Source: Gammaproteobacteria bacterium (lineage in GTDB: Bacteria > Pseudomonadota > Gammaproteobacteria > SZUA-229). From it: 64,000 nt of DNA. This document shows, piece after piece, positions 35,119 to 46,295 of this stretch. Position numbers and translations under genes: made by a program. The notes below the pieces were generated by a model that was not told where the DNA came from, did not search any database, and worked only from the letters and a program-made list of their open reading frames with translations. The stretch is from NCBI GenBank assembly GCA_016744065.1, contig JADGFA010000002.1, positions 62,001 through 126,000 on the forward strand. Direction: 5' to 3'. Position 1 is the stretch's first letter; each line of letters begins with the position of its first letter.

Positions 35119-35976
35119 GTGATAGATGATTATGATATAGCTAAGTGGGTAGCAAATGCTGATTCAGACCAACAGGAATTCAGAGAAGCGGTACATACAA
35201 TATTAGCGTCAATAGCAAATGATTCGCAGTTAAGGGCTAGCATGGTGATTAAGGGTGGTATTTTGCTGGCTGTTCGTTATCAAAGTCATCGTTTCACGAA
35301 AGATATAGATTTTTCTACATATGAAAAGCTAGATAAGGTCGATGTGGGGGAGCTTACTGATAAGTTGGATAAAAGCTTTATTCAGATAGCAGCAGAATTA
35401 GAATATGAGTTAGATTGTCGTGTACAAAGTTGTAAGGTTATTCCTGCCAATAAGCCAGATGCATCATTCCCTTCAGTTAAAATGACAATAGGTTATGCAT
35501 ATAAAGGTGAAAATAAACATGCGCGGCTAATGGCCAAGCAGTCACCAACTAGCATATCTATTGATTACAGCTTAAATGAATTAATGCCAAATCTTGAAGC
35601 GTTAGATGTAGGTCAAAGTGAGTCGCTGATTGCATATTCGCTTACAGATTTAATAGCAGAAAAAATCAGGTCGATATTGCAGCAAGTTATAAGAAATAGA
35701 ACGCGGCGTCAGGATATATTCGATTTGATATTACTATTAGAAAAGTATCCTGATCTGGACAGAGAAGAAAAGCAAAGGATACTAAGTAGTCTTATTGAAA
35801 AATCTGAATCTAGAGAAATAACGCCTCTGATTGATTCGTTAGATGACTCTGCTATCCGTGAAAGATCGCAGAAAGATTATCATACGCTAGCAGATGAAAT
35901 AGAGGGTGATCTACCTGATTTCGATGAAACGTATGACACAGTTAATGGGTTTTATAAATCTTTACCGTGGCAATAA
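35119..35976 (+). CDS. AbiEii/AbiGii-like nucleotidyltransferase toxin
   Basis: The 285 residues start at a GTG 8 nt after the antitoxin stop. The nucleotidyltransferase core is visible as KGGILLAVRYQSHRFTKDIDF near residue 45-65 (conserved GG, then R-x-T-x-D-h-D). A later DLIAEKIRSILQ...RQDIFDLILLLE block is typical of the AbiEii family, which modifies tRNA 3' ends or blocks growth during phage attack. It is coupled to its antitoxin. The active-site Asp pair is intact, so it should be functional. Confidence 0.85.
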   Translation: MIDDYDIAKWVANADSDQQEFREAVHTILASIANDSQLRASMVIKGGILLAVRYQSHRFTKDIDFSTYEKLDKVDVGELTDKLDKSFIQIAAELEYELDCRVQSCKVIPANKPDASFPSVKMTIGYAYKGENKHARLMAKQSPTSISIDYSLNELMPNLEALDVGQSESLIAYSLTDLIAEKIRSILQQVIRNRTRRQDIFDLILLLEKYPDLDREEKQRILSSLIEKSESREITPLIDSLDDSAIRERSQKDYHTLADEIEGDLPDFDETYDTVNGFYKSLPWQ

Positions 35977-36066
35977 AACACTGTATTTAGTTGTGAAAGG
36001 TTAAAGCTTTGGATTGGAACACTCATTGAGCTATTGATTAATAATGAAAAATGACAAGGACATACC

Positions 36067-39000
36067 ATGGAATTTGATTTCCTAACAGAATCCCCTTCGA
36101 AAAAAGACAGGTTTAATAGCAAAAGCCACCAGCTAGTTGCTGATTCAATTGTAAGTGTATTTGAGAGTAAGCAGGATATACAGATTGTTGGGCTGGAGGG
36201 TGGGCTTGGTTCTGGTAAATCAACAGTTATTGAATTAATAAAAGATAATCCAGATTGTAAGCTATACAAGTTTTTTGTATTTGATGTTGAACAGCATCAT
36301 TATAGCTCAACAAAGAAGGCGTTTATTTCATTGTTTTCTGACTGGATTTTAGGGTTTTGTGATAAAGATAAAGAGAAGGCTGTTGCTAATGCAAAAGACA
36401 AGGCGCTTGGTAACGTGCTCGAATATGAAAAAAAGAATAGAAGTAATATTAGTTGGTGGACTATAGGTTTTATTATTAGTTTATTGTTCTCTGCATCTTC
36501 AATGAGGCCTCTATTCAGTCATTTGGATTTATATTTTACAGAAAATAACTATGAGTTCTTTTGTTTAGAGCTGCTTTTATGGGGAGGGCTTTTTATATTG
36601 CCTGGTCTTCTACTGTTGTTATTGGCAAGTATTTCTAAATTTTCTAACAATGATGATAAAGATTCTAAAATTCCAACAGTTGGTGATTTGTTTAAGCGTA
36701 ATACAGTTGACTCTATATCAGAAAGGCTAGAAGTCACCAGAGAGGTTGGTAGCATTGAGTTACGAGACTCCATGAAAGTATTTGTGGGCTCAATTCCAAG
36801 TGGTATTAAATGTATATTAGTAATAGATAATCTTGATAGAGTTTCTCCAGATAAGGTAAAAGAAGTATGGAGTGACCTCGAAATATTTATATCAGCTACT
36901 AATAGTGCTTTAAAAATAATACTTCCTTTTTCAAGTAAGCATATTGCTGATGCAATTTCTGATAATGATGATGGCTATGAATTCATTGCAAAAAGAATTC
37001 CAGTGTCATTCAGGGTTCCACCTATTGTTAGTGTTGGATGGCAAGAAACATTTGAAAAGTTCTGGCATGATGCGAGTAATCAAACTGATAGCCAAACAAT
37101 TAAGTCTTGTGCAGACATATTAGACTTATTGTTGCCTAAATCTTTTAATGGCCATGTTACACCTAGGCTAATGAAAAGATATATAAACGATATATATAGT
37201 TTAAAAATAACAACGCCGATTGATATACATCCAGTTGTATCTGCCTTTTATATTGCTGCAGTGAATTATGGAGATGAAACATACACTGTTGAATCAATAA
37301 TACAAAATCCTCCAACATCTGACATTATTGGTTCAATTCATAAGAAATTAAACTTGATATCAAGCAGTGATATTGAATGGCCTATTCAGATAATGTGTCT
37401 TCATTATCAAACTACGCCGGAAATAGCGAAAAGTGAGCTTTTAATTCAGCCGCTTGATCGCGCCTTGAAGCAGCATGATCCTGATGCTTTTATTGAGAGA
37501 GCAGATATTTATGGATTCAAAGATGCATGTGTGAAAATAATTTCTAAAAATTCGTATATAGACATAATCAAGTTAGCAAATGCATTACTTGAAACTAATG
37601 AAGAATTTACTAAGTTTTGGTTGCAAGAACATATAGCAGTAGTGAATCACGAGATTGATGAGCAATTGAAGCTAGCTGAAAACCAAATATATGATGCAGA
37701 TTTAGTGAAGGCGTTATTGAATTTGCTTAATAAAGATTACCCGCTCGAAATAAGTCCACTAAATACGTTATATTACAAAAATCTTGTGGAAGTTAAGGAA
37801 GAATTAAATGATGGTAAGACTGATGGTAATATCTTCGATAGCTTAGATTCATTGTACTTGTATAGTAAATTAACCAAAAAAATCCCTGAAATTATAAGTG
37901 AGCCTGACGGAGAGTTTTATATTAAAACTCTGTGGGCAGAAAAAAATAACTGGACATATTGGGGTGTTGAGAAAATCGCATTATCATCCGATCAAGTTGG
38001 CGATGTCATTTTAGCTTTATATAGTGATCCAAATGAAATTCCAACCAAAGACCAGACTTCAAATATAATTAAAAGAATCAGGCTCGGCTGGTTTGATTTT
38101 GAAAAAGGATTAAATAAGCAATCCCCATTTACAATTAATGATTACACAAGCTTTATTCAAAATGCAGATATAAAAAATATTCAAGTTTTGGTTTTTGACC
38201 ATAGGTGGTATTCACAGGATTTAATTCAACAATACATCAGTTATGTAAACAGAATAAATCAGCCTGCCGTAAAAGAAGAGCTTATTGCTCAAGCGCTAGT
38301 AAATATTATTCAAAGAAGCGCGTATCAGTTATTGGCTCAGTGGAAAACTGTAGCAGATCAGCATCCAGGATATAAAAAATATATTTCGATGTATTTGCCC
38401 CTTGTATCATCATTTTCTGCAGTTATGGATGCGTTTGATAGACCTGAGATTTCAGGTGACTTAAAAGAATCATTGAGTGCTCTCATAACTAGCGGGAAAA
38501 TTCATAGATTAAAAATTGATGAAGTTTTGACAGAATATTACTCAACAATAAAATCAGCTGTTAAGGATACAAGTCAGCTCCTTTCATGGTCTGATGGATG
38601 GAGGCGACATATAGATTCTGATGATATAAGCCTGGAGAATTTCGACAAGACATTTGTTGCAGATGTCTTGTCGCTATCTGATAAGTTTAAAGGATATAAG
38701 GAAGTTTTATATTCAAAAATAGATACTGATACAATTGATAAAGGTGAATGGATTGATCTTTTATTTTCAAAACATGAAAATATGTTTTCAATTATTGAGC
38801 ATATGAGAGATAGTGCGTATTGTCTTTCTTATCCCTCGGCTTTGATGGAGGCTATTGAAGAATTACTTACTTCAAATGTTCATGTTGAATCCATGAAATC
38901 CATAGACGATTCTTTGCTATTCGATTTGCTTCTTTCGATCATCGAAGAAAATTTAAGGTCTGTATTACTTAAGAAGCTATCTAAATCTCTTCTCATTCAA

Positions 39001-39318
39001 AGTGTCACAGATGCTGTTAAAGAGCGTTTGATCATTAATTTAGGAACTCATATATCTCTACCTATAGCCAAGGAGCAAGTTGACCAGGAGATAATTAAAG
39101 ATTTATTGGGTTCAATTACAATCACCCAAGTTATTGCAGAATGGTTTGATAAGCAGGCATTCTATTTCAATAAGTGGAGAAATGAGGACATGCTAGAAAT
39201 AGCAAAACCCATTTATAAGCATAGGAATTGGTTTAATAAGCTCTTAGTTGATAAGCATTTAGAAAAATCAATTGAAAGTATAAAGAAAGCAGAAGAAAAG
39301 TTAGGAGGAGGTGGTTGA
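36067..39318 (+). CDS. Membrane KAP-family P-loop NTPase
   Basis: The 1083 residues start with AAGGA 7 nt upstream. Walker A is GGLGSGKST (about 45-53) and Walker B is ILVIDNLDR (250-258). Between them lie two TM helices (about 129-148 and 163-189), the diagnostic insertion of KAP NTPases (Kidins220/PifA type). The C-terminal 700 residues look all-helical with no enzymatic motif. Bacterial KAP NTPases occur in phage-exclusion loci such as F-plasmid pifA. It follows the AbiE pair by 90 nt on the same strand and is the last cargo gene before the integrase. A role in defence is inferred from family and place. Confidence 0.85.
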   Translation: MEFDFLTESPSKKDRFNSKSHQLVADSIVSVFESKQDIQIVGLEGGLGSGKSTVIELIKDNPDCKLYKFFVFDVEQHHYSSTKKAFISLFSDWILGFCDKDKEKAVANAKDKALGNVLEYEKKNRSNISWWTIGFIISLLFSASSMRPLFSHLDLYFTENNYEFFCLELLLWGGLFILPGLLLLLLASISKFSNNDDKDSKIPTVGDLFKRNTVDSISERLEVTREVGSIELRDSMKVFVGSIPSGIKCILVIDNLDRVSPDKVKEVWSDLEIFISATNSALKIILPFSSKHIADAISDNDDGYEFIAKRIPVSFRVPPIVSVGWQETFEKFWHDASNQTDSQTIKSCADILDLLLPKSFNGHVTPRLMKRYINDIYSLKITTPIDIHPVVSAFYIAAVNYGDETYTVESIIQNPPTSDIIGSIHKKLNLISSSDIEWPIQIMCLHYQTTPEIAKSELLIQPLDRALKQHDPDAFIERADIYGFKDACVKIISKNSYIDIIKLANALLETNEEFTKFWLQEHIAVVNHEIDEQLKLAENQIYDADLVKALLNLLNKDYPLEISPLNTLYYKNLVEVKEELNDGKTDGNIFDSLDSLYLYSKLTKKIPEIISEPDGEFYIKTLWAEKNNWTYWGVEKIALSSDQVGDVILALYSDPNEIPTKDQTSNIIKRIRLGWFDFEKGLNKQSPFTINDYTSFIQNADIKNIQVLVFDHRWYSQDLIQQYISYVNRINQPAVKEELIAQALVNIIQRSAYQLLAQWKTVADQHPGYKKYISMYLPLVSSFSAVMDAFDRPEISGDLKESLSALITSGKIHRLKIDEVLTEYYSTIKSAVKDTSQLLSWSDGWRRHIDSDDISLENFDKTFVADVLSLSDKFKGYKEVLYSKIDTDTIDKGEWIDLLFSKHENMFSIIEHMRDSAYCLSYPSALMEAIEELLTSNVHVESMKSIDDSLLFDLLLSIIEENLRSVLLKKLSKSLLIQSVTDAVKERLIINLGTHISLPIAKEQVDQEIIKDLLGSITITQVIAEWFDKQAFYFNKWRNEDMLEIAKPIYKHRNWFNKLLVDKHLEKSIESIKKAEEKLGGGG

Positions 39319-39402
39319 ATAAATCTATGGGTTTTGTGTGCTTGTGTCCTCATGTCAGCTATAACGTGAGGGCTGATGTGGTATTGGTGTTAGTAAGTTT
39401 GG

Positions 39403-40383
39403 CTATTTTAGTTTTTGTGCAAGATCTTCAGCTTTCAAATGAGTATACCGTTTCAACATAGCTAAATCCTTATGGCCGGTAATGCTGGAAACTTCCATAA
39501 TACTCAAGCCCATCTCAAAAAAACGACTGGTAGCCTCGTGCCGTAAATCATGAAATCTTAAGTCTTCAATATCAGCCAATTTACAAATACGACCAAATGC
39601 CTGGGTAATTGAATCAGATCGAATAGAAAAGACATCCCCGGTAATTTTACGAGGGAATGATTTAAATATCTCTATAGCTTTTGATGATAAGGGAATAGTT
39701 CTATCATCACCATTTTTAGTATCTAGAAAAGTAGCAGTACGATTACTAAGCTTTATATTTTCCCAGCGCATCTCACCTAGCTCGCTTCGACGTGCACCAG
39801 TTTCTATAGCGAGTTGTATAATAACTTTAATGTAACCACCATACTCTTCAGCATATCTAAGTAGTTGCTCTTCTTCTCCAAACTCCAGACGTCTATCACG
39901 AGCCTTTCCTTTTGAGGGTATGGATATTGAATCAACAGGGTTACCACGGGGTAGGTAGATGTCCCATTCCTTCTGAGCTACTTTGAGAACACGTCCTAGA
40001 AGTAGTAATTCTTTACGGGATGTATCATTTGAAACGGTCTCTAATCGATAATCACGAAACTCTTTAACTGTGCCTGGTGTGATTGCTGCGAGTGTTAGGT
40101 GGCCTAGTGATTTATTGAGGAATTTTAAAGTATATTTAATATGGTTTTCAGATTTCTTAGTGGGTGCAATTTCTTTTTCGTATTGATCAAGAAGTTCTGA
40201 AAGGAGAATGGTTTCAGCTTCTGTCGTAGACATGAAAATGCCGCGATCCATTTCAGATTCAACTAGGCGTGCCCACTGCTCTGCTTTGGATTTTGTGGGT
40301 AATGTTTTGGATATAGTCTTGTAGCCTTTCTTGCGGACTTTAACTTGCCACTGTCCTTCGCCACGTTTGTTGATGCTAGCCAT
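39403..40383 (-). CDS. Tyrosine recombinase / integrase of the island
   Basis: The 326 residues have an N-terminal arm-binding domain (GQWQVKVRKKGYKTISKT), a SAM-like core-binding domain and a complete catalytic domain: Arg199 (GARRSELGEMRW), Lys223, His278-x-x-Arg281 (HDLRHEA), His304 (TGHKDL) and Tyr313 (KRYTHL). It starts 74 nt from the 3' end of tRNA-Arg, pointing away from it, as in tRNA-targeted islands. Two decayed relatives lie at 31.0 and 28.7 kb. All residues needed for activity are present, so the island may still be excisable. Confidence 0.92.
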   Translation of the reverse strand: MASINKRGEGQWQVKVRKKGYKTISKTLPTKSKAEQWARLVESEMDRGIFMSTTEAETILLSELLDQYEKEIAPTKKSENHIKYTLKFLNKSLGHLTLAAITPGTVKEFRDYRLETVSNDTSRKELLLLGRVLKVAQKEWDIYLPRGNPVDSISIPSKGKARDRRLEFGEEEQLLRYAEEYGGYIKVIIQLAIETGARRSELGEMRWENIKLSNRTATFLDTKNGDDRTIPLSSKAIEIFKSFPRKITGDVFSIRSDSITQAFGRICKLADIEDLRFHDLRHEATSRFFEMGLSIMEVSSITGHKDLAMLKRYTHLKAEDLAQKLK

Positions 40384-40402
40384 GAAGCCTCCTTGGGTTT
40401 AG

Positions 40403-40439
40403 TGTCCCAGCTCAGAGCTAGTGTCCCAAAATTGTCCCA
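40403..40439. repeat. Three TGTCCCA direct repeats (candidate integrase arm sites)
   Basis: TGTCCCA occurs at 40403-40409, 40422-40428 and 40433-40439, between the integrase start and the tRNA-Arg 3' end. Short direct repeats in this place are typical arm-type binding sites of tyrosine recombinases. No binding data exist here. Confidence 0.55.
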
Positions 40440-40456
40440 AAAAGGCAAATGGTGTA

Positions 40457-40533
40457 TGGCGCGCCCAAGAGGATTCGAACCTCTGGCTTCTACCTCCGGA
40501 GGGTAGCACTCTATCCAGCTGAGCTATGGGCGC
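40457..40533 (-). tRNA. tRNA-Arg (anticodon CCG)
   Basis: This 77-nt gene includes an encoded CCA (40459-40457). The acceptor stem GCGCCCA pairs with TGGGCGC, the anticodon loop is CTCCGGA with CCG at positions 34-36, and the T-loop is GTTCGAATC. It reads CGG codons. Its 3' end faces the integrase, so it is the probable attachment site of the island. Confidence 0.95.
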
Positions 40534-40640
40534 ATATAAATCAAGGGCTTAGGTAGGTGTGTAAATTATGAAATGCCTTAGGTTTCTATTTTATTATAAA
40601 TATTTTCTAACGCTTTTTCTCTCCGAAAATTTAATACCTT

Positions 40641-40683
40641 TACCTCCGGAGGGTGGCACTCTATCCAGCTGAGCTATAGGCGC
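40641..40683 (-). pseudogene. 5' half of a second tRNA-Arg(CCG), 3' half missing
   Basis: The 43 nt match the first part of the intact tRNA (acceptor 5' strand, D arm, anticodon arm) with two differences. After the anticodon stem the sequence diverges, so there is no T arm or acceptor 3' strand. It lies about 107 nt upstream of the intact gene. It may be a decayed tandem copy or a scar of an exchange at the anticodon arm. Confidence 0.75.
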
Positions 40684-40820
40684 GTAGGCGACGCAGTATA
40701 CCAGAAATATAAATAAGCATCTTTTGAATAATAATAAAGATGCGTACCTTAAGTCCGATATAATACTTGCCAAGTGCAATGTTGTCGTATTCGTAGTGCT
40801 TTAATTACAGGGTAGTAAAA

Positions 40821-41639
40821 ATGATAAAATTAATAACACTGGTGGGCCTTTCTATTATTTCTGCTCATTCAGGTGCAGCAAGTGTACTGATTGATGATTT
40901 TACAATAATAAAAAATGATAATGTTCTTTTTCAGGATGCGTTTGATAATGATATAGCGCCAGATGATACGGGTGGTAATACACAGTCATACAGAGTATTT
41001 GGTGGTTCATTAGGCCCGGAGCAGGGCGGTAAGCTTATTTTGAATGCTGATTTGGGTGAGAGTGTAAGCCGCCCGGATGCGGGTGATATGTCTCGTCAGG
41101 GTGCCAGAGTGCTTACCAATACAAACCCGGATCGACCTAACAGGGGGTTGCGCACAGATGATACATTCTCAGTGACAGGTCTGTTTGATTTAACAACGTT
41201 GCTAAACGTTCGTGAGCGTTATGGGGTTCGGTTAACGGATGGGGGTTTTACAGGGGCTAATGATAGTCTTGGCTTATCGGTTATGCGCACATCCCCGTCC
41301 CAGCTTGATGTTGTATTTCATTCTTATGATCAAACGGCATTTACTTTTTTTGATATTGAATCTATATCGCTGGACAGTGATCATGACCAGGTAGCATTAA
41401 CATTGAGCCGTCTTGATACGACAAATAATAATATAATCGCATCTTTTGCTTATGTTGATGATGGGGTTATAGGTAATTACACTGCATTTACCTCAACCGA
41501 TACTATTTTCAATGGTGAGGATTTTACTCGTGCTCAGTTTATGCATGTTGCTCCTGTGCCCATTCCGGTTGCGTTTTGGCTCTTTGGTTCAGGTATTTTG
41601 GGTCTGATTGGTGTAGCCAGGCGAAGTTCCTGTGTATAG
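40821..41639 (+). CDS. Exported protein with PEP/VPLPA-CTERM-like tail
   Basis: The 272 residues have a signal peptide (MIKLITLVGLSIISAHSGAA) and end with PVPIPVAFWLFGSGILGLIG followed by VARRSSCV. This is a short Pro motif, a TM helix and a basic cluster, the three parts of an exosortase sorting signal. The middle is a beta-rich, Asp-rich domain typical of such surface proteins. It is the second CTERM-type protein in the window, but no exosortase is present here. It stands alone and is not part of the island. Confidence 0.75.
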   Translation: MIKLITLVGLSIISAHSGAASVLIDDFTIIKNDNVLFQDAFDNDIAPDDTGGNTQSYRVFGGSLGPEQGGKLILNADLGESVSRPDAGDMSRQGARVLTNTNPDRPNRGLRTDDTFSVTGLFDLTTLLNVRERYGVRLTDGGFTGANDSLGLSVMRTSPSQLDVVFHSYDQTAFTFFDIESISLDSDHDQVALTLSRLDTTNNNIIASFAYVDDGVIGNYTAFTSTDTIFNGEDFTRAQFMHVAPVPIPVAFWLFGSGILGLIGVARRSSCV

Positions 41640-41721
41640 ACTTTATTAAAAAGCCCTGTTTTACACGTTTTTTTTGTAAAAAATTCTTATTCATGATCCC
41701 GTGCAGGCAGTGTCGATCTGA

Positions 41722-43992
<2,271 letters not shown>

Positions 43993-44030
43993 TTTTCTAA
44001 TTTCTTGAGTTTTTAGAGCAATATTGTTAG

Positions 44031-44063
44031 AAAGCGTCACTTCCGGGGAAAGCGGCGCTTTTT
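44031..44063 (+). terminator. Intrinsic terminator after icd
   Basis: AAAGCG (44031-44036) pairs with CGCTTT (44056-44061), with partial inner pairing, and runs into a T tract. It lies 39 nt after the icd stop. Confidence 0.6.
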
Positions 44064-44162
44064 AATATTTCGATTTATATGATTATGAAAAATAATAAGC
44101 TGCTATAGCTTTAAATTTAAAAGCTAATTTTTATAATTATGTTTTATTGCAGGCGAAATTAT

Positions 44163-45677
44163 TTAAGTCATAAATCGATCAAGTGAGCGATAAGAAATAG
44201 CTTCACTTAAGTGCTTTGTATTAATATTATCTGAGTTATCCAGGTCTGAAATTGTTCGGCTCATGCGCAAAATTCTATGATAGGCCCGTGCCGACAGTTT
44301 TAATTTTTCCATAGCCTGTTCAAGTAGTTTGCTTTCTGTCGCTTTTAACCGACAAAATTCGTCTGTTTCACGGCTGCTTAATTCAGCATTGGATTTCCCA
44401 CAACGTAACAGTTGTTTTTCAAATGCTTTGCTAACCCTGCGTTTTATTGTTTTACTTGTTTCTGTGTTTTTAACATCTTTAGATAAAATTTTCCGATCAA
44501 CTGCCGGCACTTCAATATGAATATCAATTCTATCGAGTAATGGAGCAGAAATTTTTGAACGATGTTTGCGTTGCTGCTCAGTAGAGCATTGGCATAATGA
44601 TTTTCCATCACAGTTATAACCTTGAGGGCAAGGATTCATAGCAGCAATTAATTGAAAGCGAGCAGGGAATTCTGCCTGACGAGCGGATCTGGAAATAATG
44701 ATTGTTCCTGTTTCCAGGGGTTCACGTAAAACATCCAGAGTGTGGCGATTAAATTCAGTGAGTTCATCCAGAAAAAGTATGCCATTATGGGCCAGTGAAA
44801 TCTCACCTGGTTTTGGGTTTGATCCACCACCCACTAAAGCAACACCGGAAGCCGTATGATGAGGTGCACGAAAGGGGCGCTGCCCCCATTTATCTATATT
44901 AAAACCCTGATGGCTAATAGAGCAGATCGCAGCGCTATCAATGGCCTGTTGTTCGGTTAGTTCAGGAAGCAAGCTGGGTAGTCGGGAAGCCAGCATGGTT
45001 TTGCCTGTTCCAGGTGGTCCTATCATTAATAAATTGTGTCTGCCTGCGGCTGCAATTTCCAGAGCACGTTTTGCACGGTGTTGTCCTTTAACGTCGCAGA
45101 TATCAAGCGTATGTTGAGTTTGAATTATTGGGCTTGTTTCCGGGCGTTGCAAACCATCCTGCTGGTGTAGATAGCGACAAATATCAAGTAAGTGGACTGC
45201 CTGAAAAATATCTACATTTTTAATTAATGCAGCCAGTGTTGCAGATGCCTGGGGTAAAATTAAAGTGTGTTGTCGTTTTTTTGCGCCTAGTGCAACAGGC
45301 AGAGCACCGTTCACAGGTCGCAATTTACCGCTTAGTGCTAACTCGCCATGGAATTCAAGTTGCTGTAAAGCGTCATCGGGTATTTGTCTGGATGCGGCAA
45401 GAATCCCAATTGCAATAGGCAGGTCGTAACGGCCACCATCTTTAGGCAGGTCTGCTGGTGCAAGATTGACAGTAATTCTTTGCATGGGGAAGTCAAAGCC
45501 CGAATTTATGATAGCAGCACGAACCCTGTCTTTGCTTTCACGCACAGCCGCTTCGGGAAGTCCGACAATCGAAAGTGCTGGCAGGCCGCTGGAAATATGC
45601 ACTTCAACACTAACAGGGAGTGCTGTTATACCATTGAGTGCCTGGGTGTTGATAGAGGCGTATGACATGGATTCCAT
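44163..45677 (-). CDS. comM: ComM/YifB family Mg-chelatase-like AAA+ ATPase
   Basis: The 504 residues show the family order: an N-terminal Lon-protease-like domain (VEVHISSGLPALSIVGLPEAAVRESKDR start), the AAA+ module with GPPGTGKTM and LFLDELTEF, a zinc-like CxxC segment (NPCPQGYNCDG, LCQCS) and the Mg-chelatase C-terminal domain (SARAYHRILRMSRTISDL). In Vibrio ComM is a hexameric helicase that promotes branch migration in natural transformation. It is monocistronic. It is divergent to nothing nearby; ubiK lies upstream on the same strand. Confidence 0.93.
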   Translation of the reverse strand: MESMSYASINTQALNGITALPVSVEVHISSGLPALSIVGLPEAAVRESKDRVRAAIINSGFDFPMQRITVNLAPADLPKDGGRYDLPIAIGILAASRQIPDDALQQLEFHGELALSGKLRPVNGALPVALGAKKRQHTLILPQASATLAALIKNVDIFQAVHLLDICRYLHQQDGLQRPETSPIIQTQHTLDICDVKGQHRAKRALEIAAAGRHNLLMIGPPGTGKTMLASRLPSLLPELTEQQAIDSAAICSISHQGFNIDKWGQRPFRAPHHTASGVALVGGGSNPKPGEISLAHNGILFLDELTEFNRHTLDVLREPLETGTIIISRSARQAEFPARFQLIAAMNPCPQGYNCDGKSLCQCSTEQQRKHRSKISAPLLDRIDIHIEVPAVDRKILSKDVKNTETSKTIKRRVSKAFEKQLLRCGKSNAELSSRETDEFCRLKATESKLLEQAMEKLKLSARAYHRILRMSRTISDLDNSDNINTKHLSEAISYRSLDRFMT

Positions 45678-45798
45678 TCCTTAAAGTATGTCGAGCTAAA
45701 TATTTTTTATGTTATCGGTATTTATTGTTCCTGTTAATCATTAGACCTATAACAGAGCGGGTAAAATATAACGCTAGTTAAAGCTACTCACTTTAAAG

Positions 45799-46035
45799 TC
45801 ACTTGTCTAATTTATTTACACGATCTTCTAATTCTTTTAGTTGTTTTAATGTGCGTGCTAATAAAGCTGTTTGTACATCAAACTCTTCTCGACTAACCAG
45901 GTTCATTTGTCGAAGACTGGATTCAAGAATGGCTTTAATATTATTTTTAACATCAGATTGCAGGGTTTTAAAGCTGTCTGGTATAACAGATGACAGCTTA
46001 TCGGCAAGGTCATTCAGGCTTTGATTATCAATCAT
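45799..46035 (-). CDS. ubiK: Ubiquinone biosynthesis accessory factor UbiK (YqiC)
   Basis: The frame opens at 46098, but ATG 46035 (MIDNQSLNDLADKLSSVIP) gives the family's usual size, here 78 residues. The N-terminal amphipathic helix and the C-terminal coiled coil (REEFDVQTALLARTLKQLKELEDRV) match UbiK/YqiC. It works with UbiJ as a lipid-binding accessory factor of ubiquinone synthesis. Its promoter region shares 260 nt with the divergent torF gene, which has a sigma-54 promoter and an NtrC-like site. Confidence 0.9.
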   Translation of the reverse strand: MIDNQSLNDLADKLSSVIPDSFKTLQSDVKNNIKAILESSLRQMNLVSREEFDVQTALLARTLKQLKELEDRVNKLDK

Positions 46036-46080
46036 GGGTCTGCTCAGTTGAAATGTGTGTTCAGTGTACATTAAAAGTAA

Positions 46081-46097
46081 TGCACCTGCTTTGTGCA
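46081..46097. promoter_or_regulatory. Predicted NtrC-binding site
   Basis: The 17-nt sequence TGCACCTGCTTTGTGCA matches the NtrC consensus TGCACC-N5-GGTGCA with one mismatch. It lies about 150 nt upstream of the sigma-54 promoter below, a normal enhancer distance. A single half-site GGTGCA follows at 46145-46150. Confidence 0.65.
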
Positions 46098-46225
46098 AAA
46101 TAAAGCACCAAAATAGAGCGTGGATATTTTTTATGTTTCATTCTGGTGCATATAAGGCGTGAGAAATTAAGATAAAGAATGCAATAAAAACATATAACTG
46201 CATGTTTTTATTAGAAATTATGTAG

Positions 46226-46242
46226 TTGGCACGTCTGCTGCT
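46226..46242 (+). promoter_or_regulatory. Predicted sigma-54 (RpoN) promoter of torF-glnK-amtB
   Basis: TTGGCACGTCTGCTGCT contains the -24 GG (46228-46229) and -12 GC (46240-46241) with the required 10-nt spacing, and TGGCAC is a perfect -24 element. Transcription would start near 46253, 43 nt before torF. With the upstream NtrC-like site it predicts induction under nitrogen limitation. Confidence 0.7.
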
Positions 46243-46295
46243 GTGTACTCTGTCACATTATATTAAAAATAATTTAAACAAACCTGGGGTTTTAC

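Noticed and set aside
40594-40779. 61-codon minus-strand frame reading APIAQLDRVPPSGGKG
   Set aside because: It is the translation of the tRNA-Arg fragment; this peptide is a common artefact of reading tRNA genes as protein.
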